Notes: generated from the sequence alone by a model not told the origin. Counted from the stretch's first letter, positions 9,393 to 20,178 are shown. The stretch: DNA of 41,367 nt from Fragilaria crotonensis (GCA_022925895.1 JAKSYS010000572.1:1-41367), one strand, 5' to 3'. A program made the numbers and translations.

Positions 9393-11212
9393 ATGTCGGT
9401 TCCACCATCTGAAGGCTCTACGTCCCCGACGAATCTTCCAGACGAACCTGTTGTTGGAATCCTCGGGACTGCTGTCGAAGGCCGCGGCAATCCAGAAGGA
9501 TTCGAGATCTCCGATCCTGTCGACGTTCGCCTCACCGAGGCAATCGCTCAAGCCAGGACTCTTGCTACTGATGAAGAGTCTGTCTTGGAGTTCCCAACTC
9601 AATGACTGCCCCAGTGGAGCTCCCAGCTCCTTCAAGCTCCAAGCCTCTTGTTCCCCTCATTGGGGAATCACTTTGGTGACCAAGGATGAATGGTCTGCTT
9701 GGACAGGTGGAAAGCCCAACCACACCTGGACAGGTTTGGATGGCTCCATTGCTCTCCTAGAGCACACCTCTCCCAACCAGCTCCGCCCTGTCTATGTTTC
9801 TGCAGCCCAGAAGGGCTACAACTTCAGGAGAACTGGGCACAAGATCTCCTTCAAGCCAAGTGATGATTTGATCAGCTTCCAGAATGTTGTCTGGGATCAT
9901 CTCAAGGACACTGGCATGGACTCCATTGCTTACCTCAGGGACCCAACTGACGACGCCAAGATGACTAACGTTATCAAGGCTCACGCCAGGTACACGGTCC
10001 AGTCGGCAAAGTTGTTGGCGGAAGCTCAAGTTCAACGCTACGACAAGTATGACCGGACCAACGATATGGCAGCCAGGACCTATTTGCTTGCTTCACTCTC
10101 TACTGAGCTAAGCAATAAGGTGACTGAGAAGTTGGATGATTCTGATTCCTTCCCAGTTGTTTGGCTCCAGTTCCTCAAGTCCATCCAGTCCACCTCCATT
10201 GAGAGGTTTGAAGATCTCAAGGCCATCATCAAGGCCAGGCTCCCAAGTCAGTACTCTGGAGAGAACCTTGAACAATTGGCAGCTCACTTTCGCAAGGATG
10301 CAAATGAGTTGACAACTGCTGGCCAGTATGACCACAACCTCACTCTGGCCATGCTCAAGATCTTTCTTTTGGCTGGTGGTTCTGGCAATGAGGACTTCCG
10401 CTTCCCCCTGAGATCTGTCAAGCAGAACTTGGAGCAAGCTCTTTTGGACATTGGATTCAAGGACAAGGAAGCTGCCAACCTTCACATGCAAGTCAACAAG
10501 CTGACCTACAAGGACATCTGCGCTCACGCAGAGGATGCCTACAGGACGCTCTTTGACAGGAAGGAGTGGCCACCTGCACGTCACACTCGCGACTCCAAGG
10601 CTCCACCAGCTGCATTCGGAAACATGGCGACTCAATCACCAGAGCTGAGGTACTCAACCTCATCCAGTCAAGGCCTCCAACAATGGTGCTGGACTTGCCA
10701 AGAAAGGAGTCTGTCACAAGTGCAACAAGCCTGGACACTGGTCGCGCGAATGCCCAGAGAACAACAAGGGCAAGGGCAGGAATGGGAATGGCAATGAAAG
10801 ACCAAAGGATGTCAAGTCCTGGAAGTCTACTCCTCCTCCATCTGGAGCACCCCAAGTCAAGCAAGCCAATGGAAAGGCTTTCAACTGGTGCGCAAGCTGC
10901 AAGCGTTGGACTACTACCCACGCAACGGCAACGCACACTGGAGTCAAGAAGAGCTCTGAGGGCCCTCAAGGTGTTGGTTCTGCAATCAACAATGTCTCTC
11001 TTGCCTTCGATCCATCGGTGTGGACCACGGAAATTGAGGTCGTCCCAAGTGTGACTGACGCGCTCTTTATCCTGCGCACCATGGTGACCCGGATCCTCCC
11101 CGTACTCGTTCTACTGCTCACCTACGTGATGGCAATATTTTCAGTCCCGTTTGCAAAAAACTATGTGGACCTCCACGCTGGAAATTATTCAACTCGCCAT
11201 GGCGCATTTTAA
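9393..11212 (+). pseudogene. Copia gag region, in three frames
   Basis: The likely start is the ATG at 9393 (70 open codons). The capsid-like part, about 9660-10690, lies in another frame and has the Leu-rich helical layout of Copia gag (UBN2-like), including YLLASLSTELSNKV and AYRTLFDRKEW. A third frame holds a CCHC zinc knuckle, CHKCNKPGHWSREC, at 10712-10753, and then runs on to a hydrophobic segment (about 11085-11150) before stopping at 11212. At least three single-base frame changes are needed to read the whole. The product would coat the element's RNA in virus-like particles. Confidence 0.8.
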
Positions 11213-11253
11213 CGCCGTCGATTGGAGCCAAGTCATGGCAATCCTTCGAGCGC

Positions 11254-12363
11254 ATGTCATGGTCGTTCGCCCGCACGTCTCGCAATTTTTTGGAGGCTCA
11301 CCAGGAGGCGCTCATTGCTCCATTGCTTTGGGCCTTACTGGCCATGGTCGTACTGTTCTGGCTTCCTAAGCCCAGCTCAACATCGCCTGAGCCTGATCCT
11401 AAGGAGCTACCTTCTCGCCGCCATCGTCGTGCTCTCAAGCAACACAATCGCAAGGTCACACGACGCGCGAATGTTCCCCAAGCCGGAAGTATTCGCTCCC
11501 ATGGACTGCATCGCAGGTACCCCATTAACTTGCGATCCATGGGACGCTACATTCGGAGGAATGCACCAACGTTGGTTGAACAACAGCAGCAAGTGCAGTT
11601 GAACGACCTTCACTCCAAGGTTGCAACTCTCCTTCAGCGTGTCGACTCGCTCAAGCGCTCCATTCCGCGATCAACTCACTGGACCTGCCGCCACTGCAAC
11701 GATACAATCGTCCATGGGCCAACTGAACCTTGCCCCAAGCTCCGTAACACATCCCGCTCGCCATCGGATTTGTCGACGCAAGAGGAAGGGCCAAGGATCA
11801 ACCACTGCGATGTCAACGACGCCTACCTCGACGCTCCGCTTCGCCAGCAGCGACGCCGCGCTCGCAGGCTTCCCAAGTCCAACGGCGTCTATCGCCCCGT
11901 CTCTCCCATTGGCTTCCAAGGCCTAGGGAACCATCAGTGGACCTCCAAGCAACTTCAAGCTGCTCGCAAGATGGCAATGCAAGTGAACATGGCTAAGTTT
12001 CCAAACGGCAACTACTCCACAATCCTTCGCATGGCTCTCCAGTCAACCGACCGCTTCCGCGAATCCCTTCCCAAGGCTTCAACGTTTCCTGTCATTTGGG
12101 ACTCTGGTGCAAGCATCTCGATCACTCCTGACCGCAAGGACTTTGTTGGACCCATCAACACCCCTGGCCCTATCACTCAACTGCAGGGCATTGCAAAGGG
12201 ACTCAGGATTGAAGGCCAAGGTCATGTTCTGTGGGCAATGCAAGATACTCTGGGCAACCTAAGGATGCTCAAGGTCCCAGCATACTTGGTGTCTTGCATC
12301 AAGGTCAGGCTCCTATCCACCACAAGCTTGCTCCAAGCTTACCCTGGAGACCATCACCATTGA
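11254..12363 (+). pseudogene. Copia linker with hydrophobic segment, then aspartic protease
   Basis: This is an open frame of about 369 codons. The first quarter holds a second hydrophobic stretch (APLLWALLAMVVLFWLP) followed by a very Arg-rich region. The protease active-site block IWDSGASISITP lies at about 12094-12130 with its catalytic Asp at 12100-12102. The hydrophobic and basic part is not a usual piece of Copia polyproteins. The frame changes again at about 12360-12380, before the integrase. Confidence 0.75.
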
Positions 12364-12379
12364 AGCTCATCAACTGACC

Positions 12380-13560
12380 TTGAGTGGCACCTCTGATGAA
12401 GCCAGAGGGCAACTCATTGCAAGAGTCAACCCTGACAACAACTTGCCTACCTCTGATGCACACCGCAGCTCAGATACTCCCAAGGCAGTTGCAGCTCTCA
12501 ACATTACTCTCAACACTGTTCATGAGAGCAACCTCAACTTGACTGAAGCTGAGAAGGAGTTATTAAGGTGGCACCACCGCCTTGGACACCTTTCCTTTCG
12601 CAAGATCCAATTCATCATGCGAACTGGAGTCCTGAGTCGGAGTGAGTCGCATCGATCACTCCATACTGCTGCTTGCCGAATTGTCAACCCTCCCAAGTGT
12701 GCCGCATGCCAATATGGGAAGCAACATCAGCGACCAGCTCCTGCCAAGATCACAACTGTTATCAAGGATCGAGCTGGAGTTCTCAAGGCAGACAACTTGC
12801 TCCCTGGACAACAAGTCTCCATTGATCACTTCATTTGTGGAACAAAGGGAAGGCTCTTCTCTTCAGCTGGAAGGAGCTTGAACTCAGACATGTTTGCTGG
12901 TGGCTGCCTCTTCATTGATCATGCTTCCAACTTTGTGCATGTTGAGTTTCAGAAGCATCTGAACACTCATGAGACTCTGAAGGCCAAGCAGAACTTTGAG
13001 TTGATGGCAAGGGACAGTGGAGTCATTCCACAATCCTATCTCTCTGACAATGGTGGGAGCTTCACCTCAGCTAAGTTCACTGAGCACCTTGGAACTCTGA
13101 AGCAAGTTGTCAAGTTTGCTGGAGTTGGAGCTCACCATCACAATGGCCATGCTGAGAGGGCAATCAAACGATCATGTCGATCGCTCGGACAATGATGCTC
13201 CATTCAGCGGTACATTGGCCAGATGTGGCTGATGCAACACTTTGGCCAATGGCAGTCTCCCATGCTATCTTTCTCCACAACCATGTTCCTGATTTGGCAA
13301 CAGGTCTCTGTCCAGTGATGTCTTCACTAAGTCCAGATGGGAGCAAAGGAAGTATCATGATCTGCATGTGTGGGGATGTCCTGTGTATGCTCTTGAAAAC
13401 CATTGCAGATGGAAAGAAGCTGCCTCGCTGGAAGCCTCGGTCCATCCGCTGTGTCAACATGGGGCTCTCAAAGAACATGCAAGCACAGTCCCCTTGGTTT
13501 TGAATCCAGAGACAGGGTACATCACTCCCAATATCACATTGTGTTTGATGATTGGTTTGC
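12380..13560 (+). pseudogene. Copia integrase, one or more frame breaks
   Basis: A pre-integrase HHCC zinc domain is visible: WHHRLGHLSF near 12570 and CAACQYGKQ near 12700. The DDE core follows, with Asp at 12824-12826 in VSIDHF, Asp at 13046-13048 in SDNGGSF, and Glu at 13154-13156 in HHHNGHAERA. The frame shifts at about 13165-13180, just after that Glu. The C-terminal core (HSAVHWPDVADATLW) then continues in the next frame, and another shift occurs near 13400-13500. It would insert the cDNA into the host chromosome. Confidence 0.88.
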
Positions 13561-14332
13561 AACGGTGGCTACTAATGTGGATGCCCTCCCGGATTTTAAT
13601 ACAACGCGTTGGGCCCGTTTGTTTGGCGACTCAAGATATCAGTTCCCATTCGATGACGACGACGACAATGATGCTACAGAGGAAGCGCGAATGGACTCCC
13701 AAGCTACAGAAGCCATCAATGAGAACCAAACAAGAGTTGCTGCCTCCATGGATGAAGCTGTTGCAATTGAACAACTCCCAGTTCCTCCCTTGGCTGAGGC
13801 TCCACCCAGGACACCAACTGTTCCACAGCCATTGCCAAGCTCTCCATTGCTCACTCCAAGGCCTCCAACTCCCATGATGTCTCAAACGAGGGAGCAGTCT
13901 ATCGATCCTCGGTCTCTCCAGTCTCCTCCAACGCCAGACATCAGAACTTCACCTCTGCAACGCCGTCCACACTCCAGCTCACAAGCCAAGGAAGAGACGC
14001 CACGCAAGGTCCCAGCTACCCCGATCTCCCCAGTTCATCAGCCAATCTTCTCCCGGGAGCAGACCCCAATGTCTGAAACGAGGGAGAGTCCTGTTCCAGA
14101 CAATGCATTCGCCCTTGACTCACCACGTGACGAGCAACCAGTCAAGTCGCCTCCGCCACCAACGTCTCCGCGCCGGTCCAACCGCATTCGCGCAGCACCA
14201 CAACGCCTTGGATACGATAACACTCAAGGCCATGGATACTTTGCTTCTCCAAGTGCTTGGATCTTTGAGGAAAATGGAATCATCCTTTCCCAACTGCCTT
14301 CAAGGCAGCTGCATCTGATCCTGACACTCTGA
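13560..14332 (+). pseudogene. Copia low-complexity linker between integrase and RT
   Basis: This open stretch is rich in Pro, Ser, Thr and acidic residues (DDDDDNDATEEARMD near 13655, then many SPPPPTSPRRS-type motifs). It matches the disordered segment normally found between integrase and reverse transcriptase in Copia polyproteins. It ends in a stop at 14332, but the RT frame is already open one base away. Confidence 0.7.
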
Positions 14333-15887
14333 GCTTTGACCAAGCTATGGCTGACATTGAGCATGTGACCAAGTGGATGGAGGCAGCTGCTAAGGAAGTG
14401 GCAAGCCTTGAGAAGAATGGGACTTGGAAGGAAGTCAGTATCCTTGAAGCCAAGACCAAGATTCTCCCAGGGACTTGGGTATTTCGGCAAGCGATCCCCA
14501 GATGGAGAAGTCACCAAGTACAAAGCGCTACTGTGTTCGAGGCGACCTTGAAGAAGGAGAACCTGAAACCTATGCCCCAGTTGTTGCTTGGAGTTCAGTT
14601 CGATTGTTCCTTGTCTTGTCCCTAACATTGGGATGGCAAACTTGCTCCATTGACTTCAGCAGTGCCTTTGTTCAAGCCAACCTAACTGACCCAGTCTGGA
14701 TCCACATGCCAAGAGGCTTCAAGTCTGATCAGCCAAGCGACCAAAGGACTTGCCTCGACTTGTTAAGAGCCTCTACGGTCTCTCGGTTGCTCCCGCCTTT
14801 GGTATCAACACATTCGTGAAGCACTCCTCCTCCAAGGATTGAAGCAGAGTGCCACAGACTCATGCCTCTTGTACAGCAAGACCATCATGATTGTTCTCTA
14901 TGTTGATGATCTTGGGATTGCCTACTCCAACAAGAAGGATCTTGACAAACTGTTCCAGGATCTTACTGATTTGGGTTTGGAGTTCACTCGTGAAGGCACC
15001 TTCACTGACTTTCTTGGAATCAAGTTTGTCAAGGATGAAGTCTCCAACACTGTCACCCTAACACAAAGGGTTTGATTCAGAAGATCATAAAGGCAACAGG
15101 ACTTCAAGACTGCAACCCCAACCACACTCCTGCTATGCAAGCATGCCTTGGGATTGACCCTGATGGAGAACCCATGGATGAGTTCTGGAACTACCGCTCT
15201 ATTGTTGGAATGCTCTTGTACTTGTCAACAAACACAAGGCCAGACATCACATTTGCAGTAAGTCAAGTTGCCAGGTTCAATCATTCTCCCAAGAAGAGCC
15301 ATGCCATGGCAATCAAAACAATTGTCCGCTACTTGCACCGCACTGCTGACAAAGGAACTATTGTGACTCCCACTGGAGACCTCTCTCTGATTGTTATGTT
15401 GATGCTGACTTTGCTGGCCTCCATGGTCGTGACCCTGATCATTCTGACACCAGCGCCAAGTCCCGCACCGGCTACATCATCACCCTTGGAGGTTGTCCAA
15501 TTCTCTGGAAGTCTCAACTGCAAACAGAGATCTCCTGTCTACATTGGAATCTGAGTACTCTGCTCTCAGTGCAAGCATGAGGACTCTGTTGCCACTCGTG
15601 ATCTTCTTGGAGAAATCTGCAAGGAATTGACTCTGCCACCTGACTTCAAGTCTACCATTCGCTGCCGAGTCTTTGAAGACAACAATGGTGCTCTGCTTCT
15701 TACCAAGCAACGCATTACTAATCGCACCAAGTACTTCCTGGTCAAATGGCACTTCTTCTGGCACCACGTCCGCAACGGAGATGTTGAAGTGCTCAAGATT
15801 GCAACCACTGACCAGTTGGCTGACTACCTTACCAAGGGCCTCAATCGAGAAGTTTTCGAACGCATTCGACTTGCTCAAGGTTGGTGA
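14333..15887 (+). pseudogene. Copia reverse transcriptase and RNase H, several frame breaks
   Basis: The RT begins with WMEAAAKEVASLEKNGTW at about 14374. Further blocks are CSIDFSSAFVQANL near 14646 and the catalytic YVDD at 14899-14910 in IVLYVDDLGIAYS. The RT-RNase H junction blocks are NYRSIVGMLLYLSTNTRPDI near 15190 and ARFNHSPKKSHAM. RNase H pieces are a DADFAG block near 15405, the ESEYSALS block near 15550 in another frame, EDNNGALLL near 15678, and LADYLTKGL near 15820. The stop is TGA at 15885-15887. Frame changes occur at about 14500, 14750-14840, 15070, 15390 and 15550-15620. The break at about 15070 is in an A run. Confidence 0.88.
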
Positions 15888-16018
15888 CACGCGGCACCGC
15901 CGCATTTGTGTTGGGTGGATTTAAGAGTGTTCCCTCTTATCCTGCAAGCCCATATGTTTATTGTTCATGTCCTACATTTTCACCACACCATCACTAATCT
16001 ATTTCTTGTTTCATTGAA

Positions 16019-16027
16019 TGAGAGGAG
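16019..16027 (+). promoter_or_regulatory. polypurine tract of the Copia element
   Basis: The purine run gagaggag abuts the 3' LTR, where plus-strand synthesis is primed. Confidence 0.65.
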
Positions 16028-16612
16028 AGTCAAGGTACAGCAGCTGACAGCTGTTATTGTGCCGTTATTGACGTTGAAATTTCGTCCCCGCCAGCTGAGT
16101 CCCATCCGGCTTTGGATACGAAGATTCTCACGCCAACTGTATACGGCGAATCGCCAGTACGAAAACTACAGTTGTCCGGACTGCTTTCCGCCCTCATAAC
16201 CTCCTTTTCTACAACACCAATTTGTCCACATTAACCCAGTGCAATTCAACTGCAATTTCCTTCATGTGCCAACTAATTTCCAACATGTGTCCTCATCATG
16301 TTGGCTAAGTCTGGCCATGTTGCAACAGTTGTTGCGACTGTCAATTCGCTCGTGACGGCGGAGTTGGAGCTGACATTTCAATGCCCTTATCAGTGGGATG
16401 AATGCTTTGAATGTTCACTCCCACAACCCTCTAACTTCGCGAAAGTAGATCGGCAAGATTCAATCGGACCTGGATTGAATTGGTTCCTTCAAAGTGAAAC
16501 CTAGAAATAAGCTTATAAGTTAAACAACACTAGAATTTATAACTCTACGTTTGACCGAACCCGGATTTCTACGAACTAGTACGCAGCCTTGATCACGCCG
16601 TGTACTTCGACT
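16028..16612 (+). repeat. 3' LTR (585 bp)
   Basis: It is nearly identical to 8564-9148. By eye the differences are three single-C losses in CCC runs, one 3-bp insertion (near 16354) and one C/T substitution (near 16512). The equal length of the two LTRs is a coincidence of these indels cancelling. The target duplication gtcct follows at 16613-16617. Confidence 0.95.
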
Positions 16613-16617
16613 GTCCT

Positions 16618-16919
16618 GTGTGTACGGGACTACGTTTTGTACTGTAGTATGTAGTACGAAGTTTTGAGGTCATGGTCATTATGAAGTCTTAGGTGAGTGA
16701 CATAGCGTGACAATGCCTCGGACTTGACGTCCCTGCATTTTGGGTAATCGTGATACTGCGACTGGCACTTGTTCCAGTGCAATATATGTACCCTTGTTCC
16801 AGTGCCTCTGTCGCGATTGTGATCCACTCTCCTTCGCTTTCATCCCATTTGGAAAGTTGCAGCCGCTGCACTCCGTTTGGCCTATCCATAATCCAGGGAA
16901 AGCATCCCATCTAAACATT
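16618..16919. other. 5' flank of the first sulfotransferase
   Basis: This is 302 bp between the Copia element and the ATG. A 13-bp direct repeat, cttgttccagtgc, occurs at 16768-16780 and 16793-16805, and the first copy is part of a small palindrome (gcacttgttccagtgc). The open frame reaches back to a TTG at 16740 but has no ATG before 16920. Confidence 0.55.
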
Positions 16920-18260
16920 ATGATTACCTCGCAATCTTTGAGTTGGGATGATGAATCGAGAGCAAATTACGACGACGATTGGGACGTGGTGACCCACCTA
17001 TCAGCAGCGTCGTGTTCGGTGGAAGCGTCTTCTCAAGTCGCTGATGGAAGGCTTCGGTTGCGTGGTGGCTTGCATGATGTAAGATCTTCTAACACCAGCA
17101 AGAGAAAAGAGAAATGGAGCACCAATACAAGGTTAGTAGCATCCCTGACCATAGCGGCAATCATGGTGGTTTCGACGGTTACCATACAGACTGAGTCACG
17201 GAGTACATTAGCATCTGCTTCTACCCTTCAACACAAGAAGGTACTGACGTCGGAAATGTTTACAAAGTCCTACCATAAATCTGGATTCGCTACCACAGTG
17301 GATGCAATCGGTGAAAATGGACTGTCCAAAACATTAGAACATTTAGCCGACGTATCGCGAGACAAAGTCGGCTCAAGGGATGTGCCCTTCTTCCTGCATA
17401 TCCCTCGCAGTGGTGGAGGTTCTGTGAAATATATATTAGGTGGGTGCTATGGACTCACCGAGGCAGCTGATGCGGGTGGTCGTAAGCGAGAGTCTCTTCG
17501 TCCTGCGTCGTTGGAGATTTTACATGCGGACGACGGAACAGCGTATGTCAACGTAGATACGTCCACCACTGAAGGTATAAAGTCAGCTAGGAGCATGGGC
17601 CTCGTGGAAAGTGGATTAGCGAACGTTATCGTAAGTCAACACTTACATCCAGCTGCAACATTGTTTAACAAGGATCAAAAAGGTCGATGTTTCACCATGA
17701 TTCGACATCCGATTCAAAGAGCGGTTAGCATGTTTCATTATCTCGCGGTGGCGAATTGGGAACCGACATATGACCCATCCCTAGCCTACATCAGTATCGA
17801 AATGTACGCCCGATCAAAACGAGCAGAACACAATTGGCTGGTCCGTTTTTTGTCCGGCGAACTGGAAGGTGATTTGAATGACGATCACCTAGCTATGGCG
17901 AAAGAAGTGTTGCGAGAGAAATGTCTCATCGGTTTGCTGCATCGCAAAGAAGAGTCATTCCTTCGATTTGAAAAGTATTTTGGCTGGGTTCCTGTTAGTA
18001 AGTTTCAAACTGACTGTCGGAACCGAGTGCTTCACTCCGGATGGAGTAACAAGCATTCACATCCAGAAGTTGAAGTCGGGAGCGTCGTATGGGAACTCTT
18101 GATGAAAGAGAATTACTACGACATAAAGCTCTATCACTTCGTTTTGGCACTTTTTGATGAGCAGGCGCGTCTCTTTGAAAGTGAAACCAACCTACCGGTA
18201 GGCGAGTTGAGAAAAAATGGCACGGTGTCAATAGAGGCGGTTAAGCTACGCCCAGGATAA
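16920..18260 (+). CDS. Golgi-type sulfotransferase, paralog 1
   Basis: It is a predicted PAPS-dependent sulfotransferase, type II membrane protein, 446 residues. An acidic, Ser-rich cytoplasmic tail (1-70) precedes one transmembrane helix at about 72-90. The 5'-phosphosulfate-binding loop is HIPRSGGGSVK at 160-170, and the 3'-phosphate-binding block is MIRHPIQRAVSMF at 260-272 with the Arg and Ser that contact PAPS. Between them is VNVDTSTTEGI (about 210-220), shared with the other two paralogs in this window. The conserved second half includes EHNWLVRFLSG and FEKYFGW. The acceptor is unknown; carbohydrate is usual for this fold. The stop lies 7 bp from that of the convergent paralog 2. Confidence 0.82.
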   Translation: MITSQSLSWDDESRANYDDDWDVVTHLSAASCSVEASSQVADGRLRLRGGLHDVRSSNTSKRKEKWSTNTRLVASLTIAAIMVVSTVTIQTESRSTLASASTLQHKKVLTSEMFTKSYHKSGFATTVDAIGENGLSKTLEHLADVSRDKVGSRDVPFFLHIPRSGGGSVKYILGGCYGLTEAADAGGRKRESLRPASLEILHADDGTAYVNVDTSTTEGIKSARSMGLVESGLANVIVSQHLHPAATLFNKDQKGRCFTMIRHPIQRAVSMFHYLAVANWEPTYDPSLAYISIEMYARSKRAEHNWLVRFLSGELEGDLNDDHLAMAKEVLREKCLIGLLHRKEESFLRFEKYFGWVPVSKFQTDCRNRVLHSGWSNKHSHPEVEVGSVVWELLMKENYYDIKLYHFVLALFDEQARLFESETNLPVGELRKNGTVSIEAVKLRPG

Positions 18261-18267
18261 TGTAACA

Positions 18268-19611
18268 TCACCGAGCACTTCTAGAGAACACTTCGCCCTG
18301 CATCTTGTAGACCCTCTCGGCGTGTTTGTACAACTTCATGTCGAGATCATTGACATCTGCCAGTTTACGCCAAACCTCACTACCTTCCCGTATCGGCGCA
18401 TGCTTGTTCTTATTAGGCCAATTCCAGTCCAGCAGTTTGGAATGACAGCCGCTTGCCTTGGTACCATCCATGGTCCAACCAAAGAAAGTTTCGATGCGTG
18501 AGAGCGACGCCCCTTTATATTTCAGAAGCCCGACCAGGCACTTTGTCTCCATAACTTTCATGGCAATCCCCAAGTGGTCTGAGGTCAGATCAGCATCCTT
18601 GGCGTTGGAGAGGAACCGCGTCATCCAATTGCGCTCGACGCGATCAGAATTGGCGTAATCCATTAGCGACATTCCAGGCAGTACTAGGGGACTGTTGGGA
18701 GTATTCAAGTGCAAAGCGTACAAGCTGACAGCCCGATCCACGGGATGTCGAATCATGGCAATGCAACGCCCCTTGTGCTGGTCGGAAAACAGGTTTTCGG
18801 CGGCTTCGTAAAAGAAGGACGAGGCCACGAGATTCAAACCCGGCAAATTTGGCAGGTTCATTTTCTTCGCGTGTTCTATCCCGGCCGGAGTGGAGGTATC
18901 CACGTTAACGTAGTTTCCGCCTTCCAAATCACTCGTAATTGCAAGTCGATCCGACGCGGACGCACCACCCACCTCAGTTGCCAGTAGTAAACCGAAGCAC
19001 TGCGCAGCAATTGCTTTGACAGTGGCCGATGCGGATCGCGGAACATGCCACAGAAAGACTCGGTCGGATGGCAGCACTGGATCATTGACACCAGCTAAGA
19101 ATTTCAGCTCTGGTGGTATTTGTGCCTTGAGCATTAGTGCATGCGCTTCTGCTGCATCCTGTTGCTCTATTTCGCTCTGGCCTGATAGACTTGATATGAT
19201 ACGCTTTGCACCCCCTCTCAGCGAGCTATCAGTCTTCCCATCTCGTCTTCCGTCCACGTCTGAGAACGCACTTAAGAAACTCGATAATTCTTTGATACCT
19301 GCAATACAAATCAAGACCACCACAAGTATGCCTGCTATTTTCGGTCCGAACCATGTGTTGGCATCCCTCAATTCCTCACCTTCCGGAACTGTCGCAAGTG
19401 GTTGGTAGCGAGCGTTTGCCTTTATTCTTTCGTAGACGCGACGCCGTTTCTTGTACTTCCCAGGAGGAGGTGCCGTAGAAACCGAGGACCGTGAGGAAAT
19501 TACCGCCGCCGACCGATTTCCAACGGTCGATCGTGGGCTTTGCGATTCGGAAGACGATGATGAGCCCCATGACGAAACGCTAGCGTTGTCATCAGAGTCG
19601 GGCGTTGCCAT
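18268..19611 (-). CDS. Golgi-type sulfotransferase, paralog 2
   Basis: This is a 447-residue type II membrane protein in the same family as the gene at 16920-18260. It has a Ser-rich acidic tail, then a basic stretch (KKRRRVYERIKANAR), then a transmembrane helix at about 91-108. The PAPS loop is HVPRSASATVK at 189-199, which has Ala where paralog 1 has a Gly cluster. The NVDTSTPAGI block is near 236-245 and the 3'-phosphate block AMIRHPVDRAVSLY at 285-298. The second half has VERNWMTRFLSN, IETFFGW and WPNKNKH, collinear with paralog 1. The ATG at 19611 is well placed. The gene probably overlaps its convergent neighbour in the 3' UTR. Confidence 0.82.
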   Translation of the reverse strand: MATPDSDDNASVSSWGSSSSSESQSPRSTVGNRSAAVISSRSSVSTAPPPGKYKKRRRVYERIKANARYQPLATVPEGEELRDANTWFGPKIAGILVVVLICIAGIKELSSFLSAFSDVDGRRDGKTDSSLRGGAKRIISSLSGQSEIEQQDAAEAHALMLKAQIPPELKFLAGVNDPVLPSDRVFLWHVPRSASATVKAIAAQCFGLLLATEVGGASASDRLAITSDLEGGNYVNVDTSTPAGIEHAKKMNLPNLPGLNLVASSFFYEAAENLFSDQHKGRCIAMIRHPVDRAVSLYALHLNTPNSPLVLPGMSLMDYANSDRVERNWMTRFLSNAKDADLTSDHLGIAMKVMETKCLVGLLKYKGASLSRIETFFGWTMDGTKASGCHSKLLDWNWPNKNKHAPIREGSEVWRKLADVNDLDMKLYKHAERVYKMQGEVFSRSAR

Positions 19612-20178
19612 TTGTGTGGGCGAGTGAATTTATGCGACAGTCCCGAAAGGCAAAAGAACGTCGAAGACGAGTGTGCGAGCAATAATCAACCACACGCTGC
19701 AAGTGGCACTGTGTGAATGATTTGAAATGTTCCTCAAATGAAGATTGGAGAACTGAACGAATGTACGAGTCTTATCAAACGTCTGCTCCCGTGAAAATGA
19801 GAATAAAAGACTGATAGTCGAGTCTTTACAGTATGACTTATGTTTTCATATTAGCCTGATGTCTGATGTCCCGACTGTTTCTGCCTTGAGTGGTGGATCA
19901 GAGTTGAGCGGCAGCAGAGCACCTCAAAGAAAACCTCAACGCTGCAACTAGTATGGTACTTGTACTTGTACGGTAGTAGCAAGCAAACACCAAAACTCGT
20001 ACTCGAAGTACTGTCGTAATACGTACCGTCGGCCTTTTCGAGCCGGCCTTTGCCTGCACTACCAGACCGGAGTACTCTCGTCTACTGACTACTGGAACAA
20101 TGTACTGTATTTCTATTTTCTACACGCCGCCAAAAAAAGCCCGACATTCGTCGGTGTAATTCCCATTTGTACTGTACT
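19612..20178. other. 5' region of sulfotransferase paralog 2
   Basis: This is 567 bp between the ATG of paralog 2 and the non-LTR element. It contains many GTAC words (about 19955-20030 and 20100-20195). I see no gene. Confidence 0.55.

Larger units (their letters stand above)
8564..16612 (+). mobile_element. full-length Ty1/Copia LTR retrotransposon, 8,049 bp
   Basis: Two 585-bp LTRs enclose gag, protease, integrase, reverse transcriptase and RNase H in that order. Integrase before RT defines the Ty1/Copia superfamily, and diatom genomes are rich in such CoDi elements. The LTRs differ at only about five places. Target duplications gtcct flank the element. The coding region is split among all three frames by at least ten frame breaks, with no nonsense codons that I noticed inside the conserved blocks. 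The leader 9149-9392 begins ggttat directly after the LTR, where the primer-binding site belongs. The Drosophila copia site, which uses a half initiator tRNA, also begins GGTTAT, but the rest does not match clearly. A purine tract at 16019-16027 precedes the 3' LTR. Confidence 0.95.

Noticed and set aside
11254-11420. An envelope-like gene in the Copia element
   Set aside because: Env-like genes sit after pol. This segment is before the protease and shows no signal peptide or surface-protein features.
17398-17430. HIPRSGGGS as a Walker A ATP-binding loop
   Set aside because: It is paired with a downstream RHPxxRAVS block at the usual sulfotransferase spacing, which identifies it as the PAPS-binding loop.
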